64,000 bases of DNA from Rhizobium rhizogenes (GTDB taxonomy: Bacteria > Pseudomonadota > Alphaproteobacteria > Rhizobiales > Rhizobiaceae), in the NCBI RefSeq assembly GCF_002005205.3, contig NZ_CP019701.2, positions 2,170,001-2,234,000 of the forward strand, in the 5' to 3' direction. Shown here in pieces: positions 52,258-61,383 of the stretch (positions within the stretch are counted from its first letter, which is position 1; the number at the start of each line of letters is the position of its first letter). A model generated the notes under the pieces. The model was given only the letters and a program-made list of their open reading frames with translations, was not told the DNA's origin and did not search any database. The translations under genes and the position numbers were made by a program.

Positions 52258-53103
52258 TCAGGCCTGAAGAAGATCGGTCCGGACTGCGGCCTTCAGCGGC
52301 AGGTGATCAGAAGCGATCCGCGCCAGCGCGCTGTCATGCGCCTCCACCTGCTCGACCAGACCTTCCCGATTGGCGATGATCCTGTCGAGCGCCAGCACCG
52401 GCAGGTTGGAGGGAAAACTCGGCACCGCCGGCGGTAGCGCGCCGAAAGCATCCCGGAACGTGTTGAGCGACGAGCCGTTGCCGAGGCGCCATTCGTTCAG
52501 GTCTCCCATGAGGACGGTCGCGCATTCGTTGCGCGCTTCCAGCAGCCCGATCAGCGCCTTCGCCTGCTGGGCACGGGAATGCCTGAGAAGGCCGAAATGG
52601 GCGGCGATGACCCGCAGCGTGCCACCGCTTTTCAGATCCAGCTCCACGACAAGCGCCCCGCGCGGCTCCAGCCCCGGCAGTTTCAGCGTATGCACGTCCC
52701 TGACGGCGCCTTCCCTGAACAGCACGACATTGCCATGCCAGCCATGCGCCTTCACCCCTGCCTGCACCGGCACGGGAATGAGGCCGCTTTCCCGTTCCAG
52801 CCGGGCAAGATCGAGCAGGCCCGTTCGCTCGCCAAAACGGCTGTCCGCCTCCTGAAGGGCAATGATATCAGCGCCGATTTCCTGAATGACGCGGCTGGTG
52901 CGATCAGGGTCGAACTTGCGGTCGCGGCCGACACATTTATGCACATTGTAAGAAGCGATGACGGGGAAGGAATGGTCTTTCGCCGCCGGCATCACGTTCT
53001 GCCGCTGGCGGCGGTCGCGCAGCGACTGCATGACAAAGGCGGGCAAACTGCTATTTGCCGCCAGGGCCGTTTTTTCGCTGTTCAGCAAACCGTTTTTCTT
53101 CAC
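52258..53103 (-). CDS. endonuclease/exonuclease/phosphatase-family protein
   Basis: A 281-residue EEP-fold enzyme. SYNVHKCVGRD, ALQEADSRFGER, MGDLNEWR and the C-terminal SDHLPLKA provide the Asn, Glu, Asp/Asn and Asp-His metal/catalytic positions. Substrate may be DNA, RNA or a phospholipid head group. GTG start at 53103 with CGGAG about ten bases upstream. It lies 28 bases downstream of the PLD/cardiolipin synthase gene, forming an operon commonly seen in proteobacteria. Confidence 0.87.
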   Translation of the reverse strand: MKKNGLLNSEKTALAANSSLPAFVMQSLRDRRQRQNVMPAAKDHSFPVIASYNVHKCVGRDRKFDPDRTSRVIQEIGADIIALQEADSRFGERTGLLDLARLERESGLIPVPVQAGVKAHGWHGNVVLFREGAVRDVHTLKLPGLEPRGALVVELDLKSGGTLRVIAAHFGLLRHSRAQQAKALIGLLEARNECATVLMGDLNEWRLGNGSSLNTFRDAFGALPPAVPSFPSNLPVLALDRIIANREGLVEQVEAHDSALARIASDHLPLKAAVRTDLLQA

Positions 53104-53131
53104 GCGTCAATGTCTCCGCACATCCAAGGCT

Positions 53132-54592
53132 CTAAAGATAGGGCGAAGCGAGCCACAGGACACGCTCCACGAAACGAACAACGAATGGGCGCGCATTCAG
53201 TTCGCTGAGCCGCACCGGCAAAGCGGTTGCACGCGCATCCCGGATGCGCTCCCCGATCACCCCGGCAAACGCCTCATCCATAACTTCGAGATCGATCTCG
53301 AAATTCAGCCGCAGCGAACGCGGATCGAGATTGGAAGAACCGATATAGGTCCAGCGCCCGTCGATCACCAGAAGCTTGGAATGATTGAAAGCCCCCGTCG
53401 CCCGCCAGATGCGGCAATAATTCTTCAGCATCTGGTCGAACTGCGCCGTCATCGCCCTGTCCACAAGCACCAGATTGTTGCTTTGCGGCACGATGATATC
53501 CACCACAACACCCCGCCTCGCTGCGGTAATCAGCGCCGAAATAAGCTCCCGATCGGGGAGAAAATAGGGCGACATGATAAGAATGGAGGAGCGCGCCACC
53601 GAAAAGGCGCCCATCAGCATCTTGTGACTGGTCTCGATGCTCTTGTCTGGCCCCGAAGAGGAGACGCGTGCGACGATCTGCGAACCCGGCACGCCATCGG
53701 GAATGGCGATATCCCAGACCGGGGCATCCAGAAGTTCTTTCGTGGTGAAGCGCCAGTCCTCCGCCGCGATGGAGAAAAAATCCGACACCACCGGCCCGGT
53801 GATCCTGAAATGCGTGTCGTGCGACTGCTTCTCGCCGCCGAATTCCACGGTGAAGCCCTCGCGGATATTCATGCCGCCGCTAAACACGATGCGCCCGTCC
53901 ACCACGAGAATCTTGCGGTGGGTGCGCAGATTGGCATAGGGCAGCCGCAGCCCCATGATGACATTACCGTTGAAGACATCGGCGATGATGCCCTTTTCCC
54001 TGAGCGTCGGCAGGATGCTCGGCACGGAATAACGCGCACCCACGGCATCGATGAGCACCCTGACTTCCACACCTCGCAATTTTGCCCGCGCGAGCGCGTC
54101 GACGAAGCGGGCGCCGATCCTGTCATTGTCGAAAATATATGTTTCGAGAATGATCGACCGCTTCGCTTCCCCGATCGCCTCCAGCATGGCGGCATAGGCG
54201 ACATCACCCGTCACCAGCGGCTCGATGGTGTTGCCTGTTGTCAGCGCGTGGCGCGTCACCCGGTCACCCAGCGTCTTCATCGCCTCGAAACGACGGCCGA
54301 ACCGGGTGGCGACCAGTTCCCCGTCCGCATCGAAACGCGCCACGCGGTCCATGATCTCGTCCTGCATGAAAGACCGTTGCTGCGTGATATTCGACCGGCG
54401 AATGCGGTTGATGCCGGCAATGGCATAGATGACCGCGCCGACGATCGGCGACAGCACGATGACGCCGACCCAGCCGAGTGCGGAGCGGACCTCCTCCTTC
54501 GTCATCGTGGCATGTACGGCCGCCACGGTCCCCATCAAAATGGAAAGGACGGCAAGGATATGGGGCCAATAGGCGATGACGAGATCGAGCAT
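53132..54592 (-). CDS. phospholipase D-family protein (cardiolipin synthase-like)
   Basis: A 486-residue membrane protein: two N-terminal helices (about 4-22 and 38-58), then two PLD domains with HKD motifs HRKILVVDGRIVFSGG and HSKLLVIDGRWTYIGSSNLD. Family enzymes join two phosphatidylglycerols to make cardiolipin. The start at 54592 was chosen because the membrane helix starts there, though its ribosome site is weak; longer starts exist at 54610 and 54682. Operon with the EEP-family gene downstream. Confidence 0.9.
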   Translation of the reverse strand: MLDLVIAYWPHILAVLSILMGTVAAVHATMTKEEVRSALGWVGVIVLSPIVGAVIYAIAGINRIRRSNITQQRSFMQDEIMDRVARFDADGELVATRFGRRFEAMKTLGDRVTRHALTTGNTIEPLVTGDVAYAAMLEAIGEAKRSIILETYIFDNDRIGARFVDALARAKLRGVEVRVLIDAVGARYSVPSILPTLREKGIIADVFNGNVIMGLRLPYANLRTHRKILVVDGRIVFSGGMNIREGFTVEFGGEKQSHDTHFRITGPVVSDFFSIAAEDWRFTTKELLDAPVWDIAIPDGVPGSQIVARVSSSGPDKSIETSHKMLMGAFSVARSSILIMSPYFLPDRELISALITAARRGVVVDIIVPQSNNLVLVDRAMTAQFDQMLKNYCRIWRATGAFNHSKLLVIDGRWTYIGSSNLDPRSLRLNFEIDLEVMDEAFAGVIGERIRDARATALPVRLSELNARPFVVRFVERVLWLASPYL

Positions 54593-54859
54593 ATTACAAC
54601 TATAGGGCATCGGACCGAAAAGTGTAACGCGCTTTTGCGAGAACCCAGCGCGCCAATAAAAGGCACCTCGCCCATCACGCAATGACAGGAAGGCAACCCG
54701 GCAGGCAGGAACGCCCGGCCCCGCCCATCCTTTTGCGGGACAGACCCTTGCGGGATTAACGGTGGAAACCGGCCTTGCGATATGTCATGAGAGCGCATCT
54801 TGATCTCTAGGCAGGGGCGCTTGCGCGCTTCTGCGACATTTGAAAGCAAGAAGGCCGTG

Positions 54860-55735
54860 ATGCAGGAAAATACACAGGGCGCTGTCATCGTCATTTCCAG
54901 CCACGTCATGCGTGGTTCGGTCGGTAACCGGGCGGCAGTCTTTGCGCTGGAGACACTCGGTTATCCCGTCTGGGCGGTACCCACCATCGTCATGCCCTGG
55001 CATCCCGGCCACGGCCCCTCCACCCGCATGCGCTTTCAGGACGATGACTTCGACAAGGCCATGACCGACCTTGAAAACGCCAAATGGGTCGGCGAGGTCA
55101 AGGCTGTTCTGACCGGTTATTTCGGAAGCGCGGCGCAGGTTCGCTCCGTCGCAAGGCTGATCCGCAACCTCAGGGAAAAGAACCCGGGGCTGATTTATGC
55201 CTGTGACCCGGTCATGGGCGATCTGGGCGGGCTTTACATTCCCCTTGAGACCGCCGAAGCCATCCGCGACCACCTCATCCCGCTTGCGACCGTCGCGACA
55301 CCGAACCGTTATGAACTGGCCTGGATGAGCGGCGCCGAGCTTGAAACCAACAACGCCATCATGGATGCGGCGCTCGCACTCGGCCCGCCGAAAATGCTGG
55401 TCACCTCGGCCGTGCCGATGATGACGGGCGGCACCGGCAATCTCTACCTCAGCGGCCGCCACGCACTGCTTGCCGAACACCGTGCCATCGAGAATGCGCC
55501 GAACGGCCTTGGCGACCTGATGTCGGCGCTGTTCCTCGCCCGCCTGCTGGAAGGCATGGACGACGAAAAGGCGCTGCAACTGGCAACCGCCAGCGTTTTC
55601 GAAATTCTGGCGCGCACGAAAAAACGCGACATGAACGAACTGACGCTGGAGACAGACTCTTCAAGCCTCTCCACACCCATGGCCATGGTGCAGATGCGTC
55701 ATCTCTTGCATCCTTCACGCAGCAAGCGCAAATAG
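54860..55735 (+). CDS. pdxY: pyridoxal kinase PdxY
   Basis: A 291-residue ribokinase-like enzyme that phosphorylates pyridoxal in B6 salvage. VISSHVMRGSVGNRAAVFALE matches the family start, and DPVMGDLGGLYIP and NGLGDLMSALFLARLL give the anion hole and catalytic Asp region. The start at 54860 is preceded in frame by GTG and AAGAAGG. A repeat element follows. Confidence 0.93.
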   Translation: MQENTQGAVIVISSHVMRGSVGNRAAVFALETLGYPVWAVPTIVMPWHPGHGPSTRMRFQDDDFDKAMTDLENAKWVGEVKAVLTGYFGSAAQVRSVARLIRNLREKNPGLIYACDPVMGDLGGLYIPLETAEAIRDHLIPLATVATPNRYELAWMSGAELETNNAIMDAALALGPPKMLVTSAVPMMTGGTGNLYLSGRHALLAEHRAIENAPNGLGDLMSALFLARLLEGMDDEKALQLATASVFEILARTKKRDMNELTLETDSSSLSTPMAMVQMRHLLHPSRSKRK

Positions 55736-55742
55736 CGGCTAA

Positions 55743-55842
55743 AGCATTTCCAGGAAAAGTGGCCCTCGGTTTTCCGTCCGGAAATGCGGCAACAGGAAGT
55801 TGGAGCGGTTTCGCGGTTCGAAGGAAAGCGAAAATGCTCTAA
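55743..55842 (+). repeat. CCAGNAAAAGTG-family repeat
   Basis: GCATTTCCAGGAAAAGTGGCC with TTTTCCGTCCGGAAATGCGG, then a further inverted part ending GAAAATGCTC. It is the clearest single copy of the family and follows pdxY by seven bases. Confidence 0.65.
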
Positions 55843-55909
55843 AGGATTGGTCTTCAACGCGCCAGGTTCGCCCCGTGATCTTGGTCCAAGCATAACGGTA
55901 CTGCGATAG

Positions 55910-56551
55910 ATGAAAGATTTTCCGGAAACCCTTCTCAACGGCTACAAGAACTTCATGAGCGGCCGCTATGTCGACGAACGCGAAAGATATCGCGTTCTGG
56001 CCGACACCGGACAGAAACCGCAGACCCTGTTCATTGCCTGTTGTGACTCCCGTTCGGCGCCGGAAACCATTTTCGACTGCGGACCGGGAGAGCTTTTCGT
56101 TGTCCGCAACGTCGCCAACATGGTGCCGCCCTTCGAGCCTGACGGCCAGTACCACGCCACCTCGGCAGCCATCGAATATGCCGTACAGGTCTTGAAGGTG
56201 AAGGACATCGTCGTCATGGGCCATGGCCGCTGCGGCGGCATTCAGGCAGCGCTCGATCCCAATCTCGAGCCGCTGTCTCCCGGCGATTTCATCGGCAAGT
56301 GGATGAACATGGTCAAGTCGGCGGCCGAGCAGATTCAGAGCAATGACGTGATGACCGCTTCCGAGCGGCAGACGGCGCTGGAACGCGTCTCCATCCGCAC
56401 CTCCATCGCCAACCTGCGCGGCTTCCCCTTCGTCAAGGCGCAGGAAACCGCCGGCAAGGTGAAGCTGCATGGCGCCTGGTTCGATATCTCGACCGGCGAA
56501 TTGTGGGTGATGGACGGCAAAACGGGCGACTTCCGCCGCCCGGATCTGTGA
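55910..56551 (+). CDS. beta-class carbonic anhydrase
   Basis: A 213-residue zinc enzyme interconverting CO2 and bicarbonate. Zinc ligands are Cys44 (ACCDSR), His105 and Cys108 (GHGRCGG); the Asp46-Arg48 dyad is present. FVVRNVANMVPPF is the family signature. Length fits bacterial Can. Single gene between repeat elements. Confidence 0.95.
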   Translation: MKDFPETLLNGYKNFMSGRYVDERERYRVLADTGQKPQTLFIACCDSRSAPETIFDCGPGELFVVRNVANMVPPFEPDGQYHATSAAIEYAVQVLKVKDIVVMGHGRCGGIQAALDPNLEPLSPGDFIGKWMNMVKSAAEQIQSNDVMTASERQTALERVSIRTSIANLRGFPFVKAQETAGKVKLHGAWFDISTGELWVMDGKTGDFRRPDL

Positions 56552-56584
56552 TTGAGACGCATAGTCGCCGCCAATGACATTCAG

Positions 56585-56704
56585 CTTCGTCACCCCGGAC
56601 TTGATCCGGGGTCCAGTGCGATCAAATCCTTGATCGCGTAGGACTCTTTCACGGCGCAGACGCGCCGTGGCTGGATGCCGGATCCAGTCCGGCATGACGA
56701 AAGT
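56585..56704. repeat. inverted repeat, TTCGTCA...TGACGAA
   Basis: Outer arms TTCGTCA and TGACGAA enclose hairpins CCCCGGA-CTTGA-TCCGGGG and ATGCCGGA-TCCAG-TCCGGCAT, plus a palindromic centre CACGGCGCAG/CGCGCCGTG. It fills the gap between the carbonic anhydrase and the transglycosylase genes, which converge. Confidence 0.7.
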
Positions 56705-56730
56705 GGGCCTCTAGTCCTTGGAAAGCGACC

Positions 56731-57546
56731 TTATTGGCCGTCGATCGCCTTGCCGATGAAGGCAATGGCCTGCTGATAGACGCTTGCGGCGTTCCAGCCC
56801 TGAATGGCGGCGTAATTTGCCTGTCCCTGCTGGTAACCCGCACCGCGCTGCCAGCCATGGCCGACAAGGAAGTTCGCCGTGGAGGCCAGCGCATCGGCGC
56901 GCGAGCCGACGAGATCGATGCGGCCGTCGCGGTCGAAATCCACGCCATAACGCACGACATTGAGCGGCAGGAACTGCGTCTGGCCGATTTCACCATGAGC
57001 CGCACCCTTGGCGTTGACGTTGAGCGAACCGCTGCCGACAAGCTTCAGCGCCGCATAAAGCTGCTCGGTGAAATAATCCGACCGGCGGCAGTCGAAGGAG
57101 AGCGTCGCGACGGCGGAAAGCGTATGCTGGTTGCCCATGAAGCCGCCAAAGCCGGTTTCCATGCCCCAGATGGCGAGCAGCGGACCGGCCGGCACGCCAT
57201 AGGCGCGCTCGATGGATGCAAAGAGAGCGGCATTGTTCTTCTTCATGGTCTTGCCGCGCGAGATGATCGTCTGACCGCCGCGCTTCTGCATGAACTGTTC
57301 GAAGGACAGCTTGAAACTGTGCTGGCCGCGATCGGCGCGGATCGTCGCCTGATTGTAGGAGACGCCGGAGAAAGCACGGTCGAGCACCGAAGCGCTGACG
57401 CCACGGCCCGCCGCTTCCTTCTTGAAAGCGCCGACCCAGGCATCGAAGCCTGCCGAAGTGTTGCCGCATTGCGCAGCCATAACCGGCGTCGCTGCCAGAA
57501 CCGAGACCATGGCCACACCAGCCAGAATTGCCTTCATTGCCCGCAT
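56731..57546 (-). CDS. MltB-type lytic murein transglycosylase
   Basis: A 271-residue exported enzyme with a signal peptide (about 1-25, ending VMAA) and no lipobox. GPLLAIWGMETGFGG holds catalytic Glu130, and SFEQFMQKRGGQTI and GEIGQTQFLPLNVV are typical of the SLT_2 (MltB) fold. It cleaves peptidoglycan and forms anhydro-muropeptides. The start at 57546 has AAGG about ten bases upstream. No C-terminal peptidoglycan-binding domain is present. Confidence 0.92.
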   Translation of the reverse strand: MRAMKAILAGVAMVSVLAATPVMAAQCGNTSAGFDAWVGAFKKEAAGRGVSASVLDRAFSGVSYNQATIRADRGQHSFKLSFEQFMQKRGGQTIISRGKTMKKNNAALFASIERAYGVPAGPLLAIWGMETGFGGFMGNQHTLSAVATLSFDCRRSDYFTEQLYAALKLVGSGSLNVNAKGAAHGEIGQTQFLPLNVVRYGVDFDRDGRIDLVGSRADALASTANFLVGHGWQRGAGYQQGQANYAAIQGWNAASVYQQAIAFIGKAIDGQ

Positions 57547-57698
57547 CAAAATCTGCCTTCGATATCCTTTGGGGAATTCATCCCGAGAACCAAACCATCG
57601 CTGCTGTATGATTCAGGTGCCAAATTGCCTTTTGGCGGCCTAAATTGCCTTTCGGCAGCAAGGCCTGCAAATAAACTGGCTGTGATCATCGCCAATCG

Positions 57699-57733
57699 AA
57701 AAACCCGCCTGCCCCACACAGAACAGACGGGTT
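57699..57733 (-). terminator. asd terminator
   Basis: On the minus strand AACCCG-T-CTG pairs with CAG-G-CGGGTT, followed by TTT; it lies 28 bases after the asd stop. Confidence 0.65.
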
Positions 57734-57760
57734 ATACTTAACGAACCTTAAAAAATGGTA

Positions 57761-58795
57761 TCAGGCAGCCGCCTTGCGGGGCTTGATGAAACCACGATTG
57801 ATCAGAAGTTCGGCGATCTGGACGGCGTTGAGAGCCGCACCCTTGCGCAGATTGTCGGAAACAACCCACAGGTTGAGGCCGTTTTCGACCGTCGCATCTT
57901 CGCGGATACGCGAAATATAGGTCGCGTCCTCACCGGCGGATTCAACCGGGGTGATGTAGCCGCCGTTTTCACGCTTGTCGATGACGAGGCAACCCGGCGC
58001 TTCGCGCAGGATGTCACGGGCCTGATCGGCGGTGATCTCATTTTCGAACTCGATATTGACCGATTCCGAATGGCCGATGAAGACGGGAACGCGCACGGCC
58101 GTGCAGGTGACCTTGATCTTCGGATCGAGCATCTTCTTGGTTTCGGCCAGAACCTTCCACTCTTCCTTGGTGTAGCCGTCTTCCATGAAGACGTCGATGT
58201 GCGGAATGACGTTGAAGGCGATGCGCTTGGTGAACTTCTTGGCCTCGACCGGGTCAGCCACGAAGACGGCGCGGGTCTGCTGGAACAGTTCGTCCATGCC
58301 TTCCTTGCCGGCGCCGGAAACCGACTGGTAGGTGGAGACGACGACGCGCTTGATCTTGGCGAAGTCATGCAGCGGCTTCAGCGCGACAACGAGCTGGGCC
58401 GTGGAGCAATTCGGGTTGGCGATGATGTTCTTCTTGGTGAAGCCCGCAACCGCATCGGCATTGACTTCCGGAACGATCAGCGGAACGTCCTGGTCGTAGC
58501 GCCATGCGGAAGAGTTATCGATGACGACGCAACCCTGCTGGCCGATCTTCGGCGACCACTTCTTGGAAACATCGCCGCCGGCCGACATCAGGCAAATATC
58601 CGTGTCGGAAAAATCGTAGTTCTCGAGGTTCGAGACCTTCAGCGTGCGATCGCCGTAGGAGACTTCCGTGCCCTGGGAGCGGGCGGAAGCGAGCGGCACG
58701 ACTTCATCGGCGGGGAAACCGCGTTCGGCCAGGATATTGAGCATTTCGCGACCGACGTTGCCGGTAGCGCCTGCAATTGCAACTTTGAAACCCAT
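57761..58795 (-). CDS. asd: aspartate-semialdehyde dehydrogenase Asd
   Basis: A 344-residue enzyme making aspartate semialdehyde from aspartyl phosphate for lysine, diaminopimelate, methionine and threonine. The NADP motif is AGATGNVG (8-15), the catalytic Cys is Cys130 (NPNCSTAQL), and VSTYQSVSGAGKEGMDEL follows. The start at 58795 is preceded by AGAGAGC; the two-codon extension uses TTG. It is followed by its own terminator. Confidence 0.97.
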   Translation of the reverse strand: MGFKVAIAGATGNVGREMLNILAERGFPADEVVPLASARSQGTEVSYGDRTLKVSNLENYDFSDTDICLMSAGGDVSKKWSPKIGQQGCVVIDNSSAWRYDQDVPLIVPEVNADAVAGFTKKNIIANPNCSTAQLVVALKPLHDFAKIKRVVVSTYQSVSGAGKEGMDELFQQTRAVFVADPVEAKKFTKRIAFNVIPHIDVFMEDGYTKEEWKVLAETKKMLDPKIKVTCTAVRVPVFIGHSESVNIEFENEITADQARDILREAPGCLVIDKRENGGYITPVESAGEDATYISRIREDATVENGLNLWVVSDNLRKGAALNAVQIAELLINRGFIKPRKAAA

Positions 58796-58905
58796 GATCA
58801 AGCTCTCTTTCTGTCTCTCCTCTTTTTGGTGAGGTGGGAACCCGCATCAGATCGCGGCTTCCTCGATCCCCAGCCAAACCGGGGAGAGAGCGGTGGCCAG
58901 AGACG

Positions 58906-59025
58906 TTAGACGGTTTTAATCGTCGTTTTGGCCGTAATTCGGGTAGAATGAGAAAGGCGCGGATCATCGCCGGCCAATCGTGCCGGTCCTTCCATGACGA
59001 ACATGTCTGCAACATGCATGCGCAA
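58906..59025 (-). CDS. candidate 39-residue gene upstream of asd
   Basis: A short frame starting at TTG with AAGGAG seven bases upstream (59033-59038), encoding a peptide with RMHVADMFVMEGPARLAGDD and a basic, Thr-rich end (TRITAKTTIKTV). It lies 110 bases ahead of asd on the same strand. Only the ribosome site and position support it; it may be a leader peptide, a small protein or chance. Confidence 0.35.
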   Translation of the reverse strand: MRMHVADMFVMEGPARLAGDDPRLSHSTRITAKTTIKTV

Positions 59026-59302
59026 GGTGATGCTCCTTCTTCGCGAGAAGCTATTAGAAGGTTTCTTGTTTGTGTCAAGAAAAAAGGCGAGCCTGCTGCC
59101 CGTCGATGCGGACGGACCAGAACGGCCCTGCGACATTTTTGCACATTATACATTAGACTAAAGTCATAATCCGAAAGCATCGCTCTTATTGGGGTTAATT
59201 TTCTGTCACTCTGACACTCTGCGCATTGCAGCCGCAAGGCGAGCCCGGAGGAGAGAGATGGGCTCTGCAATGCGTCGATTGGACATCTGTGGAGGACAGA
59301 AA

Positions 59303-61186
59303 ATGGCAAATGTTGCAGCCGCAAGCGGCGCCGCCCGTCCCATGACGGGTGAGGAGAAGAAGGTGATTTTCGCCTCTTCTCTCGGAACAGTCTTCGAATG
59401 GTATGATTTTTATCTGTACGGCTCGCTTGCGATCTATATTGGCGCGAATTTCTTCAGCCAGTATCCGGAAACGACACGCAACATCTTCGCGCTTCTGGCC
59501 TTTGCCGCCGGCTTCCTCGTGCGCCCCTTCGGCGCGCTGGTGTTCGGCCGCCTCGGCGACATTGTCGGCCGCAAATATACCTTCCTCGTCACGATCCTGA
59601 TCATGGGCGTTTCGACCTTCCTCGTCGGCGTCCTGCCGAGTGCATCGCAGATCGGCATTGCCGCCCCGATCATCCTGATCGCGCTGCGCATGCTGCAGGG
59701 TCTGGCGCTTGGCGGTGAATATGGCGGTGCGGCAACTTACGTCGCCGAACACGCGCCGAACGGCCGCAGGGGTTATTACACCTCGTGGATCCAGACGACC
59801 GCGACGCTTGGCCTGTTCCTTTCGCTGGTTGTCATCCTCGGCGTGCAGTTCGCACTCGGCAAGGAAGCCTTCGCGGCCTGGGGCTGGCGCATACCTTTCC
59901 TCGTTTCGGTTCTGCTGCTTGGCGTATCGGTCTGGATTCGTCTGAAAATGAACGAATCCCCCGCCTTCAAGAAGATGAAGGAAGAGGGCAAGACTTCCAA
60001 GGCTCCGCTCAGCGAAGCTTTCGGCCAGTGGAAAAACGCCAAGATCGCCCTGCTCGCCCTTATCGGCGCCGTCATCGGTCAGGCCGTCGTCTGGTACACC
60101 GGACAGTTCTACGCGCTGTTCTTCCTGCAGAGCATCCTGAAGGTGGACGGGCAGTCGGCCAACATCATGGTCGCGGCAGCGCTCATCCTCGGCACCAGCT
60201 TCTTCGTGATCTTCGGCTGGCTTTCCGACAAGATCGGCCGCAAGCCGATCATCATGGCCGGCCTCGTCCTTGCCATGCTGACCTACTTCCCGCTGTTCAA
60301 GGCACTGACATGGGCAGGCAACCCGGCGCTGGCGCAAGCCCAGTCCACTGTCCGCGCCACCGTGACCGCGGCACCCGGCGACTGCAAGTTCCAGTTCAAC
60401 CCGACGGGGACTGCGAAATTCACCACATCCTGCGATATCGCCACCTCGTTCCTGACCCGCAACTCCGTCCCCTATGACGTGGTTGCCGGAACGGCCGGCC
60501 AGCCGGCCAGCGTCAAGATCGGCGATGCAACCATCGCCAGCTACGATGCGATCGCAGCCGGCGCGGATGCGGCGGCACAGGACAAGGCCTTCCAGAAGCA
60601 GGTCAACATCGCCCTGCATGACGGCGGTTATCCGCTGGTGCGTGGCGCGGCACAGGTGCCGGATGCGAAACTGGACGCCTTCATTGCCGCCAACCCGGAA
60701 CTCGGCCTGAACGCCGACGCGGTTCGCGCCACCGACAAGAAGATGGTTGCAACCGACAAGCTGGTGGCGGACAAGCTGCTGACCTCGTCCGAGACCGGTG
60801 GTGCGGCGGAAATGGCCGTCTACACCATTGCCGGCGGCGGCGCCTTCTCCATGGTGGCCGACCCGGCAGCCGTGAACTGGATCGTCATCATCGCGGTCCT
60901 GACCGTCCTCGTGATCTATGTGACGATGGTCTATGGCCCGATCGCGGCCCTGCTGGTCGAACTGTTCCCGACCCGCATCCGCTACTCCGGCATGTCGCTG
61001 CCCTACCACATCGGCAATGGCTGGTTCGGCGGCCTTCTGCCCGCCACCGCCTTTGCGATGAGCGCGGCGAAGGGCGACATCTATTATGGCCTCTGGTACC
61101 CGATCATCTTCGCGGGCATCACGCTGGTCGTTGGCCTGCTGTTCCTGCCGGAAACCAAGGACCGCGATATCCACGCCATGGATTGA
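59303..61186 (+). CDS. MHS-family MFS transporter with a large periplasmic insert
   Basis: A 627-residue transporter opening VIFASSLGTVFEWYDFYLYG, the MHS (metabolite:H+ symporter) signature, with GRLGDIVGRKYTF as motif A. Helices 1-9 fill residues about 20-333 and the last three about 522-615. Between them is a 185-residue hydrophilic insert that should lie in the periplasm, with two Cys (GDCKF and TSCDI). Usual MHS proteins have about 430-550 residues. Start ATG at 59303 follows GGAGG. Substrate unknown. It is divergent from asd across about 500 bases. Confidence 0.9.
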   Translation: MANVAAASGAARPMTGEEKKVIFASSLGTVFEWYDFYLYGSLAIYIGANFFSQYPETTRNIFALLAFAAGFLVRPFGALVFGRLGDIVGRKYTFLVTILIMGVSTFLVGVLPSASQIGIAAPIILIALRMLQGLALGGEYGGAATYVAEHAPNGRRGYYTSWIQTTATLGLFLSLVVILGVQFALGKEAFAAWGWRIPFLVSVLLLGVSVWIRLKMNESPAFKKMKEEGKTSKAPLSEAFGQWKNAKIALLALIGAVIGQAVVWYTGQFYALFFLQSILKVDGQSANIMVAAALILGTSFFVIFGWLSDKIGRKPIIMAGLVLAMLTYFPLFKALTWAGNPALAQAQSTVRATVTAAPGDCKFQFNPTGTAKFTTSCDIATSFLTRNSVPYDVVAGTAGQPASVKIGDATIASYDAIAAGADAAAQDKAFQKQVNIALHDGGYPLVRGAAQVPDAKLDAFIAANPELGLNADAVRATDKKMVATDKLVADKLLTSSETGGAAEMAVYTIAGGGAFSMVADPAAVNWIVIIAVLTVLVIYVTMVYGPIAALLVELFPTRIRYSGMSLPYHIGNGWFGGLLPATAFAMSAAKGDIYYGLWYPIIFAGITLVVGLLFLPETKDRDIHAMD

Positions 61187-61210
61187 GCCATATACCAATC
61201 GACATTTTCG

Positions 61211-61240
61211 AAACCCGGCGCGCAGGCGCCGGGTTTTTTT
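61211..61240 (+). terminator. terminator after the MHS transporter gene
   Basis: ACCCGGCGC (61213-61221) pairs with GCGCCGGGT (61226-61234) and is followed by seven T. Confidence 0.93.
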
Positions 61241-61383
61241 ATTGCGCAGCGGGCCGGAATGTCGAAAGAGCCTGTCGCAGCGGGCTGTCATTCCGTCGCA
61301 GGCAAGACAAAATCAATATGGAGACAAAGCCCCCCTGAATAGGATATGACCCCCCTATATTATCAGGCAGAGGGAGAGCCATT

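Noticed and set aside
59195..61291. A 698-codon minus-strand frame opposite the MHS transporter gene
   Set aside because: It mirrors the real gene, is rich in Asp/Gly/Arg/His from GC codon bias, and shows no domain.
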